Part shown: positions 1-7,987 of the stretch, piece after piece
How positions within the stretch are numbered: position 1 is the stretch's first letter
How the letters are laid out: the number at the start of each line of letters is the position of its first letter
Origin: JACCZX01 sp963786295
GTDB lineage: Bacteria > Pseudomonadota > Gammaproteobacteria > Burkholderiales > Burkholderiaceae_F
Assembly: GCA_963786295.1 (NCBI GenBank)
Contig: CAWAYV010000026.1
Location: 12,739-76,738 of the forward strand
DNA: 64,000 nt
Reading direction: 5' to 3'
Notes under the pieces: model-generated
The model's database searches: none
What the model was told of the DNA's origin: nothing
The model's input: only the letters and a program-made list of their open reading frames with translations
Made by a program: the position numbers and the translations under genes

Positions 1-408
1 CTGAGCATGCTGCTGGCGATCGAGGCGGTAAAGGTGGGTCGGGCGGCGGGGTATTCGCTGGTCCCGATATTCGGAATCCCGGTCGATCGGTGGGTCGCCG
101 CGGGCAACGGGCAGGGTGTCGATCAGCTCGACCTCGATTTGGTGAGAATGGCCGAGCGCGCGACAGACAAAGGTCGCTCGTCCACACCATTGGACGTTGA
201 GTTAGGACGCAGAACAGAGTTGGATTACTTCAACGGGCTCGTTATGTCCAAGGGCATCGAGTTGGGAATTCCGACGCCAGTGAACGATTCCGTGATGACA
301 ATTTTTAGGTCGGTAGAGCGAGGTGAGCTAAAGCCAGGACTTGCGAACCTTGAGCAGGTTCGCCGGGGCACCAAGGGCGCAGGTGACATTCAGTTGGTTG
401 GTGGTTGA
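1..408 (+). CDS. Ketopantoate reductase family protein, C-terminal part (5' end outside window)
   Basis: The frame is open from the first base, so the gene starts upstream of the window. The visible 135 residues match the all-helical C-terminal domain of the ApbA/PanE family (NADPH-dependent 2-dehydropantoate 2-reductases), including the GRRTELDYFNG stretch and the following GIPTPVN that form the substrate-binding helix region. The Rossmann NADPH-binding half is not visible, so substrate cannot be judged; many PanE paralogues in catabolic clusters do not act on ketopantoate. The stop overlaps the region just before the DMT transporter, in the same orientation as the following hydrolases, suggesting one transcription unit. 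Confidence 0.75.
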   Translation: MSMLLAIEAVKVGRAAGYSLVPIFGIPVDRWVAAGNGQGVDQLDLDLVRMAERATDKGRSSTPLDVELGRRTELDYFNGLVMSKGIELGIPTPVNDSVMTIFRSVERGELKPGLANLEQVRRGTKGAGDIQLVGG

Positions 409-431
409 GCCGAGGCCTCCCGGTGGGGGCG

Positions 432-1341
432 ATGGAGTCAATTGAGGAATGTCCAGCGGTGAGCGTCTATGGGCAGGGTCCAATGCAGCAGTACGGCAAG
501 GGCGGAGCCCTGATGGTCGCAGCTGCAGCGTGTTTGGTTGTTAACGATGCCCTTTGCAAATGGCTGATGCCACAGTATCCCGCGGGTCAGATCATGGCTA
601 TTCGCGGAGCGGTGATGTTGGTGATCTTTCTGGGTGCTTCGCTGGCCTCGAACACTGTGGCCCGAGGAGTGACCTTCCGCAGCAAGAAAATTCATGCGCT
701 ACGCGGTGGCTTAATCGGCCTTTCCGCGTTGCTGTTCCTTAGTGGCCTGTCGGCCATGCCGCTCGCCAATGCAGTCGCGCTTTCCTTTACGAGCCCGCTT
801 GCCGTGGCCGCATTCTCGGCTCCCATGCTAGGCGAGCGTGTAGAGGCCAAGCGATGGCTGGCGATAGGGGTGGGGTTTTTGGGGGTGCTGCTGATACTCA
901 ATCCAAGCCTGGAACACTACGGCCCGGCCAGCGTGCTTCCCGTTCTTGCAGGCCTAGCGATCGCCTTGTCCGATCTGCTCACACGTCGAATGTCGACACA
1001 TGAGACGTCCGTATCGATTTCGCTGTCGACCGCGTTGGGAACGGCCGTTGTCGGAGGCTGCACCTTTGCGTTCGGCTGGCGCTGGCCCGACCAAGGTGCA
1101 CTGATCGTGGTCGCGATTTGCCAGCATCTTCTTTCTGCTGGCCTATGTTTTGATGGCTCAGGCGTTCCGTGTTGCGCCTGCATCCTACGTCGCGCCGTTT
1201 CGCTACTCGGCGCTTGTCTGGAGTCTCGCAATCGGATTTGTGCTCTGGGGCCAGATACCTGATCACTTCGTCATCGTCGGCGCCGTCCTGATCATCATCG
1301 CGGGGATCTATCTAGTGAGAGTCAAATGGACACCCGGATGA
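432..1341 (+). CDS. DMT/EamA family transporter (frameshifted)
   Basis: A drug/metabolite-type exporter of the inner membrane with about ten hydrophobic segments in two EamA repeats. The first repeat (from MVAAAACLVVNDALCKW) and most of the second are in one frame. The last helices (ending IIIAGIYLVRVKW) continue in the next frame. Removing one T from the TTT at 1117-1119 restores a continuous EamA C-terminus (VAIASIFFLLAYVLMAQAFR), so I treat it as one gene with a single-base insertion. The start is uncertain: ATG 432 or ATG 483; the latter lies closer to the first helix. It overlaps the start region of the deacetylase gene and may export or import the compound handled by the neighbouring hydrolases. 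Confidence 0.8.
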
Positions 1342-1418
1342 CACTGTCGTTCACGCGCCAAACAACTCGCGCTTTCTCTATTCAAGATCGACTTCTCATC
1401 AGAAACCGGAGTGTCCAA

Positions 1419-2285
1419 ATGCTGGCGAATCCGATTCCATGGCCCGAAGGAAAGCGGTGTGCTGTTGCTCTTACGTGGGACGTGGACGCCGACAGTGGCC
1501 TTAACTACGCTCATCCTGATTCGGCGGACAACCTCGTTGCGACACAGTCATTTGTCAGGTACGGGCCGTCGATCGCTGTCCCGCGATTGATGGAGATCTT
1601 CCGCAGGCTCGAGCTACAACTGACGTTCTTTGTGCCCGGCTGGGTGATTGAACGCTATCCGGCGGCTATCGACTTGATCGTCAGTAACGGTCACGAGGTG
1701 GGACTTCACGGGTACATGCACGAACGTTCCAATCAACTTACACGAGACGAAGAGGCCGGTGTTCTCGTCCGGTCGCTCGACGCTTACTCGAAGCGCATTG
1801 GGGGACGCCCGCGTGGTTGGCGGGCTCCAGGTTTTGCCTTTTCCAGGCACTCCCTGGACCTGCTGGTCGATGCCGGTTTTGACTACGATTCGTCGCTGAT
1901 GGGAGACGACATCCCGTACTCGATCCAGGGCACGTCAGGTCAGCTTGTCGAGTTGCCGACTGATTGGACATTGGATGACTGGCCGCACTACATGCACAAC
2001 CGCGACTTCGGCTACACGATGCCGATCTCCGCTCCGGCGCGCGCGATGGAAGTGTTTCGCGCAGAGTTTGATGCTGCGCATGCGTACGGCGCGCTTTGGA
2101 TTTCCGTCTGGCATCCGTTCCTGTCGGGCCGGCTCGCCAAGTTTCACGCGATCATTGAGTTGATCGAGTACATGCGAAGCCGTGATGGCGTGTGGTTCGC
2201 TCGCCTGGATGAGATTTGTGATCACGTTCGCCACTTGGGGACAGAAGGGAAGTGGCGTCCCTCAGTCGTGAGGATCCCCTCCTAG
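1419..2285 (+). CDS. Polysaccharide deacetylase / allantoinase-like hydrolase (NodB fold)
   Basis: A 288-residue NodB-homology (carbohydrate esterase 4) protein. The first metal-site motif appears as TWDVDAD instead of TFDDGP, and the second as HEVGLHGYMHE with the two histidines. The RAPGF motif and a late WHPF also match. These variants are typical of the PuuE/allantoinase-like and peptidoglycan-deacetylase branch that act on cyclic amides and ureides rather than chitin. I prefer ATG 1419 because homology begins there (LANPIPWPEGKRCAVALTWD) and an upstream ATG at 1326 only adds an unrelated 31 residues overlapping the transporter. Its neighbours (creatininase remnant, agmatinase-type enzyme) support a role in breaking C-N bonds. 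The substrate is unknown. Confidence 0.8.
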   Translation: MLANPIPWPEGKRCAVALTWDVDADSGLNYAHPDSADNLVATQSFVRYGPSIAVPRLMEIFRRLELQLTFFVPGWVIERYPAAIDLIVSNGHEVGLHGYMHERSNQLTRDEEAGVLVRSLDAYSKRIGGRPRGWRAPGFAFSRHSLDLLVDAGFDYDSSLMGDDIPYSIQGTSGQLVELPTDWTLDDWPHYMHNRDFGYTMPISAPARAMEVFRAEFDAAHAYGALWISVWHPFLSGRLAKFHAIIELIEYMRSRDGVWFARLDEICDHVRHLGTEGKWRPSVVRIPS

Positions 2286-2339
2286 GCGGCCGGTCCTTAG
2301 GCTCGTGCCCATCTGTCCCTGACTCTCGACAAGCGAAAA

Positions 2340-2630
2340 AACGAGGGATTCCCAGAGTTCGCGCTGGAGCATGCAGCGGTTATGGAGACATCGCTTATGC
2401 TTCACCTGTTTCCTCAACTGGTTCACCTTGACCGCGTTCCGGATCATCCTTCGGCAATGTCGGGCACGTACGATGTTCACCCGCCCCATCAGCATTGGGT
2501 GCCTTCAAGCGGCGCCTTGTCGTCGGCGAAGAGCGCGACCGCGGATAACGGGAAGATGCTCTTTAATCATCACACGTCAGCAATTGCGGCGATTCTTCGC
2601 AACGAGTTCGCGCTAACGGGAACCCAGTGA
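2340..2630 (+). pseudogene. Creatininase family, C-terminal remnant
   Basis: About 96 codons, without a plausible start, resemble the last third of creatinine amidohydrolase: EGFPEFALEHAAVMETSLML, then PQLVHLDRVPDHPSA, then YDV, then GALSSAKSATADNGK. In the complete enzyme the metal-binding N-terminal two thirds (LPVGALEQHG, GGNHFPGT, NGHYEN) come before this. Here those motifs are absent and the homology stops abruptly near 2340, about 55 bases after the deacetylase stop. It is therefore a 5'-deleted gene, not a frameshift. The remnant's stop (2628-2630) overlaps the ATG of the ureohydrolase, so the downstream gene kept its translational coupling. Confidence 0.75.
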
Positions 2631-3655
2631 TGGCAGAGCGCGAGCGCGCAGAACCCGTCCAGCCTGTAAGCGGCACCGTCGTGCCGCGTTTTGCCGGACC
2701 GTCGACGTTTGCGAGATTGCCCGAGCTCCGCGATGTCGAGCGCTGCGACGTCGCAATACTTGGCATTCCCTTTGATGCTGGCACCAGCTATCGGCCCGGA
2801 GCCCGCTTTGGTCCAATGGCCATTCGGCAAGCCTCGCGGCATCTGCGTACGAATTTCCATCCTGCCTACGACACCGAGCCCTTTCTTGTGCAGCAGGTGG
2901 CCGATGCAGGGGATGTCGCTTGCAATCCTTTCAGCATTGCCGAAGCAATAGGTCAGATCCAAGACGCCGCAACAGCTTTGCTTTCGCAGGTAGGTGGCAT
3001 CGTCAGTCTGGGAGGCGACCACACGATTGCGTTCCCTCTCTTGCGTGCTGTCAATCATCATGTAGGACCGGTCGCTCTAGTGCACTTCGACGCGCATCTC
3101 GACACGTGGGATACCTACTTCGGCGCTCCATACACCCACGGAACGCCGTTTCGCCGCGCGGCTGAAGAGGGATTATTCATGGACGCCGCCTCAATGCATG
3201 TTGGCATTCGAGGCCCGCTATACAGTCGGCAGGACCTCGCGCGTGATTCCGCGCTTGGTTTCAAGGTCGTGCATTGCGACGAATTTGAGACCGCCGGCAT
3301 CGAGAGCGTCGTGAAACGCATTCGCAACTGCGTGGGGATCCACCCCGTCTATCTATCGATAGACATTGACGTGCTCGATCCCGCGCATGCACCCGGAACG
3401 GGAACGCCGGAAATTGCCGGAATGACCACGCGCGAGTTAGTGAATGTGCTGCGCGGACTGGCAGGCGTGAATATCGTCGCTGGCGATATTGTGGAGGTCG
3501 CTCCTGCATATGATCACGCCGAGATCACTGCACTCGCGGCGGCGACAGTCGCATATGAATTAGTCAATTTGTTCGCTCGTAGATCACAGGAGCCGAAGCG
3601 GGCGACGTTGTCTAGTGGCATGGGCAGATCGTCGGCGGATACATTGGCGGATTGA
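2630..3655 (+). CDS. Agmatinase/arginase family ureohydrolase
   Basis: A 341-residue ureohydrolase that would cleave a guanidino compound to urea and an amine (agmatine, guanidinobutyrate or similar). All binuclear manganese motifs are present in order: GGDHTI, DAHLDTWD and SIDIDVLDPAHAPG, the last followed by the usual GTPE. The N-terminal GIPFDAGTSYRPGARFGP is the classic substrate-loop region. ATG 2630 overlaps the preceding stop; a GTG three bases upstream is possible. Length fits agmatinase or guanidinobutyrase (about 315) with a 25-residue tail. The context of a creatininase remnant and an amide hydrolase argues for catabolism of guanidino compounds rather than polyamine synthesis, but this is inference. 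Confidence 0.85.
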   Translation: MAERERAEPVQPVSGTVVPRFAGPSTFARLPELRDVERCDVAILGIPFDAGTSYRPGARFGPMAIRQASRHLRTNFHPAYDTEPFLVQQVADAGDVACNPFSIAEAIGQIQDAATALLSQVGGIVSLGGDHTIAFPLLRAVNHHVGPVALVHFDAHLDTWDTYFGAPYTHGTPFRRAAEEGLFMDAASMHVGIRGPLYSRQDLARDSALGFKVVHCDEFETAGIESVVKRIRNCVGIHPVYLSIDIDVLDPAHAPGTGTPEIAGMTTRELVNVLRGLAGVNIVAGDIVEVAPAYDHAEITALAAATVAYELVNLFARRSQEPKRATLSSGMGRSSADTLAD

Positions 3656-3756
3656 GTGAAGAGGTTCACCGCGTCATTGTTCGCGCGGCTCCTGGAGGAG
3701 GGTGGCTCCACTAGCGCGCTTACGAAGGCCTGCGGCACGTTCCCTGCGTCGATACC

Positions 3757-3784
3757 GACGTGTACTAACGTCGGCTTTCGGCCA
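3757..3784 (+). repeat. 28-bp dispersed repeat, copy A
   Basis: The 28 bases starting GACGTGTACTAACG and ending TCGGCTTTCGGCCA are found again at 4787-4814 with two substitutions. Copy A also forms a short perfect inverted repeat (CCGACG 3755-3760 with CGTCGG 3769-3774). Its right half pairs imperfectly with the following AAGCAGAC (GTCGGCTT against AAGCAGAC). The look is that of a REP-type palindromic element. It sits 50 bases beyond the 3' end of the hydrolase gene. Confidence 0.6.
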
Positions 3785-3834
3785 GAAGCAGACTTGCGCG
3801 AGCGGCAGCTAGCTGGCTGCCGGCCGTTGATGCT

Positions 3835-4680
3835 TCACGGTGAGCGCTCCTGCACGAAATCGACATATATCGGCAGACGAACGGCAAGTCCCGAGAGCGA
3901 CAGATCGACGTGCCCGCCCTCGATCATCCACACCCGTCCGCCGCCCGCTTTCACTTTCTCCATGAGCTCCTTAGCTGCCGGATCCTTTGACCATCCATCG
4001 TCAGCGCCATAGAGGACGCCAAGGCGTTGGACCACGTCCGCCGTAGCAGCATCGAGTGGATTCATCCATCGGGGACAACGGAGCAGGAATGGAATCGTCG
4101 GCACCTGAGCGGGAGCGGAGTCCACCAGTGCGCGCAGATCACCGCTCTTCGAACGCTTCAATGATTGAATGGCGAAGATCCCACCCATGGACAACCCGAT
4201 CACGACACCGCGCCTGCCGCGTTCAGAAAGGCTATCGATGATTGCGTCGATGTCTCTTTGAATCGCCGCCGCGGTTGGATGGACGGTGCTTTCGGAGGCA
4301 TATCCGCGATACTCGTACACAAACACTTCCCGCTTTGCAGCGAGCGCCAGACCACTTGCAGTCTCGGCCAACTGCGCCGCCGAAGATGCGCTTCCCTGCA
4401 GCAGAAGGATAAAGTGCTTCGCAGCCGTTTCGCTTTCTTGAGACGGCGGGGAATACGAATAGCCCTTCAGTGCGACTTGATCGTTGGTCTTGAACTCGAG
4501 CTCCCTCCTGGTGGCCTGGGTCGTCGGCAATACTGAGGAGTGATTCCGAGCCATTCGGACCCAGCTATTGACCAACACATCGGCGACCGAGCAGTCGTCA
4601 GCCGCCTCGGTCGAACCGCAAAGCATCATCAAGCACACGGCGATGAGAGGGGGCTTGACCGCCGCGCTTGAGATGTGCAT
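3835..4680 (-). CDS. Secreted alpha/beta hydrolase
   Basis: A 281-residue protein with a cleavable-type signal peptide (hydrophobic core PPLIAVCLMMLCG, AEA-A cleavage region around residue 27). The nucleophile elbow GLSMGG gives the catalytic serine around residue 166, the acid is likely in YGADDGW and the histidine in EGGHVD. The oxyanion-side LLQGSASSA also fits. It resembles the BAAT/dienelactone-hydrolase-like serine hydrolases of unknown substrate. It stands alone on the minus strand, flanked on both sides by the same 28-bp repeat, with convergent ureohydrolase on the left and no partner gene. Function beyond hydrolase cannot be stated. Confidence 0.75.
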   Translation of the reverse strand: MHISSAAVKPPLIAVCLMMLCGSTEAADDCSVADVLVNSWVRMARNHSSVLPTTQATRRELEFKTNDQVALKGYSYSPPSQESETAAKHFILLLQGSASSAAQLAETASGLALAAKREVFVYEYRGYASESTVHPTAAAIQRDIDAIIDSLSERGRRGVVIGLSMGGIFAIQSLKRSKSGDLRALVDSAPAQVPTIPFLLRCPRWMNPLDAATADVVQRLGVLYGADDGWSKDPAAKELMEKVKAGGGRVWMIEGGHVDLSLSGLAVRLPIYVDFVQERSP

Positions 4681-4786
4681 CGCACCTCCGATCCCCGGCT
4701 ACGCCGGAAGCAGACCGAGAATACTTCGCATCGCCTCGCGAACGTCCGCTTCGTGTGCGACGGACTTCCGCTGTGGGTCGAATGCG

Positions 4787-4814
4787 GACGTGTACTAATG
4801 TCGGCTATCGGCCA
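4787..4814 (+). repeat. 28-bp dispersed repeat, copy B
   Basis: Differs from copy A (3757-3784) at two of 28 positions (C to T at 4799, T to A at 4807), same orientation. On its left it continues into a second palindrome, TCCGC at 4766-4770 with GCGGA at 4784-4788 around the loop TGTGGGTCGAAT. It lies between the start of the hydrolase gene and the 3' end of the LysR gene. Confidence 0.6.
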
Positions 4815-4956
4815 ATCGGAATAGCAGCCGTAGCGTCGGGCGTCGTAACCTGGCTCGAAGGAGACCGGCGACACCGAGTTGGCCGTGTCATCGATGCGCG
4901 CCGTCGGGGCGCGACCGATAACCTCGCATCCATTCGCTTTGGTTCCGCTTGTCTTC

Positions 4957-5845
4957 TCAAGGCGCCCGCAGCCGCGGCACCGCCCAATCCACGAACGCGC
5001 GGACATTGGTCGACAACAGCCGTGCTTGCGGGTAGACGAGCTGGATCGGCACGGGCTCGGGCTCGAAGCTCTGCAGCACGCGCTTGAGCTTGCCGACGTC
5101 GAGCAGCGCCTGCACCTGGTAGCAAAGAAACTGGCCCGGACCGACTCCGCGCAGGCAGGCGTCGATAGCAGCGTCGACCTGGTTGGTGGCGAGCGCGGAG
5201 GGGACCTCGATCTGCGCGTGACCGTTGCCGCCGCCGAGACTCCATGCGTTGCCCGCGAGCGAGCCCGCTGAAGCTAATGCAGCGGTGGTGCATCAGATCC
5301 TGCGGTGTCTTTGGTGTTCCGGCGCGCTTCAGGTACGCCGGCGATGCGCAGACCACGCGCCGCGTCTGCCCGACCGGCACTGCGACCAGCGTCGAGTCGG
5401 GCAGCCGAGCGATGCGAACGCCCGCATCGATGCCTTCCTCCACCAGATCGACGATGCGGTCGAGCAGCGTGAGTTCGATCTGCAGTGCCGGGTGCCTGAG
5501 GACAAATTCGGTTACAAGTGGCGCCACTCGCAGGCGTCCGAACATCACCGGTGCGGTGATGCGCAGTCTGCCTTTGGGCGCTACGCGCCGTGCGGAAAGT
5601 GCGGCCTCGGCCTCGTCGACTTCGGCCAGCACGCGCTTGCTGCGCTCAAAGTATTCGCGACCCTCGTCAGTCGGCGACAGGCGCCGCGTCGTTCGGTTAA
5701 GTAAACGCACGCCCAGTTCGGCTTCGAGCGCGGCGAGCGTACGCACAACCGACGGCAACGATGTGGACAGGGTCTCGGCCGCGGCCGTGAGGCTGCCCCG
5801 ATCGACGATGCGGACGAACGTCTCCATCGCGCGCAACTTGTCCAT
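4957..5845 (-). CDS. LysR family transcriptional regulator (frameshifted)
   Basis: A LysR regulator of about 295 residues. The N-terminal winged helix-turn-helix (MDKLRAMETFVRIVDRGSLT, then LGVRLLNRTTRRLSPTDEG) and the first part of the effector domain are in one frame up to SFSGLARGQR. Removing one base near 5243-5250 joins this to WSLGGGNGHAQIEV in the next frame, which runs to a stop at 4957-4959 with the normal ending FVDWAVPRLRAP. Without repair the frame runs into arginine-rich nonsense and ends at 4805. It is divergent from the AhpD-like gene across 135 bases, the usual LysR geometry, so it probably controls that gene and the PNPOx-like gene. Confidence 0.8.
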
Positions 5846-5980
5846 CGCCCGATACTACTCCGAGAAATGAAGTAATCAATTGCGTTGGCTGGCATTTATT
5901 CGAACCAAAGCAGCAATCAGACTTCGCCTTGTCGCCCAACGTGGCAGCAAGTCCAGAAATCGATCTCGAAAGGAGCACTC

Positions 5981-6538
5981 ATGTCTCGCATTAACGTTGT
6001 CGATCCGAAAACCGCGACCGGTGCCGCCAGGACACTCCTGGACGCCGTGCAGTCGCAGCTCGGCGTCACGCCGAACTTGTTCCGCGTGCTCGCCAACTCG
6101 CCGAAAGCGCTTGAGGGCTTCCTCGGCCTGTACGGCGCAGCCGGTGGATTCGCACTCGATGAAGCCACGCGCGAGCGCGTCGCGCTCGTGGTCGCGGAGA
6201 GCAACGCTTGCCAGTACTGCGTCTCCGCGCACACCGCGATCGGCCGCGGTGCCGGCCTCTCGAATGAGGAAATGCTGCTCAATCGCAATGGATTGTCGAG
6301 CGACGTGCGTGCCGCCGCGGCGGTCGCGCTGGCGAAAGCACTGAACGAAAACGTCGGCGGTATCACGACGGCCGAACTGGACGCTGCGCGCGCCGCAGGA
6401 CTCTCCGACAAGGAGATCGTCGAAGTCATCGCCGTCGTGGTGCTGAACATCTTCACCAACATCATCAACAAGGCCTCGCAGGTCGAGATCGACTTCCCGA
6501 AAGTCGCGTTGCTCGCGCCGCAACGACGCGCTGCCTGA
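5981..6538 (+). CDS. Carboxymuconolactone decarboxylase / AhpD-like peroxidase family protein
   Basis: A 185-residue all-helical AhpD-fold protein. The redox-active signature is CQYCVSAHTAIGR, that is a CxxC followed by the proton-relay histidine, as in alkylhydroperoxidases that reduce peroxides through a thiol disulfide relay. ATG 5981 has a clear ribosome site AAAGGAG at 5968-5974; homology starts immediately after (INVVDPKTATGAAR). It is transcribed divergently from the LysR gene and is 16 bases ahead of a PNPOx-like gene, so a small stress or detoxification operon is likely. The reductant partner is not in the window. Confidence 0.85.
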   Translation: MSRINVVDPKTATGAARTLLDAVQSQLGVTPNLFRVLANSPKALEGFLGLYGAAGGFALDEATRERVALVVAESNACQYCVSAHTAIGRGAGLSNEEMLLNRNGLSSDVRAAAAVALAKALNENVGGITTAELDAARAAGLSDKEIVEVIAVVVLNIFTNIINKASQVEIDFPKVALLAPQRRAA

Positions 6539-6554
6539 AAAGAGGAAAGCTGAC

Positions 6555-7289
6555 ATGAGCGGTGGTTTCGCCGAAGTCGCCTTCACCCCCGCCGTGCGGG
6601 CCCTGCAGGAGTCCCGCGGCTCGCGTGCGCAATACGCGCGCATGCAGGCGAAAGCCGAGCCCGGCAGCGGGCTTGGTCCGGACGAGTCCGAGTTCCTTGC
6701 GGCGGCCGACAGCTTCTACCTGGCGACCGTCAGCGAGACGGGCTGGCCCTATGTGCAGCATCGCGGCGGCCCGCGTGGCTTCCTCAAGGTGCTGTCGCCG
6801 CGGCAGATCGCGTTTGCGGACTTCCGCGGCAACCAGCAGTTCGTCAGTGCCGGCAACGCGGCGACCGACAATCGCGCTTCGCTGATCGTGATGGACTATG
6901 TGCACCGGCAACGCCTGAAGCTGCTCGGACACCTGCGGTTCATCGAACTGGCAGAGGCGGATGCCGATCTTGTACAGCAGGTCGAGCTGCCCGGCTATCG
7001 AGCCAGGGTGGACCGCGTTGGGCTGATCGACGTAGCTGCGTTCGACTGGAATTGCCCGCAGCACATCACGCAGCGCTTCACGCTGGATCAGGTCGAGGCG
7101 GCGGCGCGGCCGCTACACGATCGGATCGCCGCGCTGGAGGAAGAACTACGCGCCGCGCGGAGGTCGAAGAGGATCCCCACGAAACGACTGGAACTAGGAG
7201 TCTCGCTGAGATCCCGAGGGACGATCACGATCAATGGGATCTCTGCGATCTCGTCCGTTTTCGGCCAAGAACGGTCATCTAACAATTAG
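6555..7289 (+). CDS. Pyridoxamine 5'-phosphate oxidase family protein
   Basis: A 244-residue split-barrel flavin-binding protein. The core FYLATVSETGWPYVQHRGGPRGFLKVL and the later FADFRGNQQFVSAGN match the PNPOx-like clade that includes Npt/DUF-type oxidoreductases acting on small substrates. A coiled segment (HDRIAALEEELRAAR) closes the normal domain near residue 205. The last 35 residues run through an imperfect palindrome at 7253-7276 and are probably not conserved. It follows the AhpD-like gene by 16 bases and probably shares its LysR control. It is not the biosynthetic PdxH, whose C-terminal signature is absent. Confidence 0.75.
   Translation: MSGGFAEVAFTPAVRALQESRGSRAQYARMQAKAEPGSGLGPDESEFLAAADSFYLATVSETGWPYVQHRGGPRGFLKVLSPRQIAFADFRGNQQFVSAGNAATDNRASLIVMDYVHRQRLKLLGHLRFIELAEADADLVQQVELPGYRARVDRVGLIDVAAFDWNCPQHITQRFTLDQVEAAARPLHDRIAALEEELRAARRSKRIPTKRLELGVSLRSRGTITINGISAISSVFGQERSSNN
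7253..7276 (+). repeat. Imperfect palindrome related to the 28-bp repeat
   Basis: The stretch GTCCGTTTTCGGCCAAGAAC followed by GGTC has the same CGGCCA centre as copies A and B and arms that nearly pair (GTCCGTT against AACGGTC). It lies inside the 3' end of the PNPOx-like frame. It is a third, diverged member of the same REP-like family in 3.5 kb. Confidence 0.4.
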
Positions 7290-7364
7290 TTGGCTGGCTT
7301 GCTGAAAACAATATAGGACTGTCAAGTGCGATCATTGAGCTTCAACGCACATCGATGACGTAGC

Positions 7365-7847
7365 TTGAAGGTAGACATTTTTTGCGCTCTGCGACATCAG
7401 AGGACGTCCTCGGCGGTCGCGCAGGTTCTGATTCAATCGCGCGCCGAGCACTTGCCGTTTGCACCGTCGGCTCACTCACCCGACGACCTTCGTACTTGGG
7501 TTGCTGATCGATTAATACCGACCACTGATGTCATCGTGGCCGAGCATGAAGGGCGGGTTATCGGGGTTTAGCAACCTCTTGTGTACAGGGGTACTTCTTG
7601 GATTGATCAGATGTACGTGCAGCCTGGCTGGACCGGTGTAGGAGTGGGAAAGCAATTGCTTGATCACGCCCATCAGCGTCTTCCGCGTCCGATCCGGCTC
7701 TACACGTTTCAAGCGAATGTTGGAGCACGCCGATTTTATGAACGGCACGGCTACCAGGCGATTGAATTCACGGACGGTCAGACCATGAGGAGCGTTGTCC
7801 AGACGTGCTTTACGAAGGCCGAGATAAATGCGGCGATTGGTGCCTGA
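7365..7847 (+). pseudogene. GNAT family acetyltransferase, disrupted
   Basis: The sequence encodes a GNAT N-acetyltransferase. In one frame AVAQVLIQSRAEHLPFAP and DVIVAEHEGRVIGV form beta1-beta4, then an in-frame TAG at 7569-7571 interrupts. The same frame continues with SWIDQMYVQPGWTGVGVGKQ (the acetyl-CoA pyrophosphate loop) and ANVGARRFYERHGY. The first strand (LRSATSEDV) lies in another frame and is joined by deleting one G near 7415. So the copy carries one frameshift and one nonsense change. Given the number of single-base errors elsewhere the frameshift may be technical, but the in-frame stop is a different kind of lesion, so I call it a pseudogene with reserve. Confidence 0.6.
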
Positions 7848-7987
7848 ACGGCCAATTGCAGACACTCCACGCAATCAATAGACAAATGGAAAGCCGGCAA
7901 CCGGGAAACCAATCCAGGGCACTGGAGAGAGAATTGCAATAATTGGCGCCGACGGCGTCGAACAGATTGAACAAAAGGAAGCAGACC

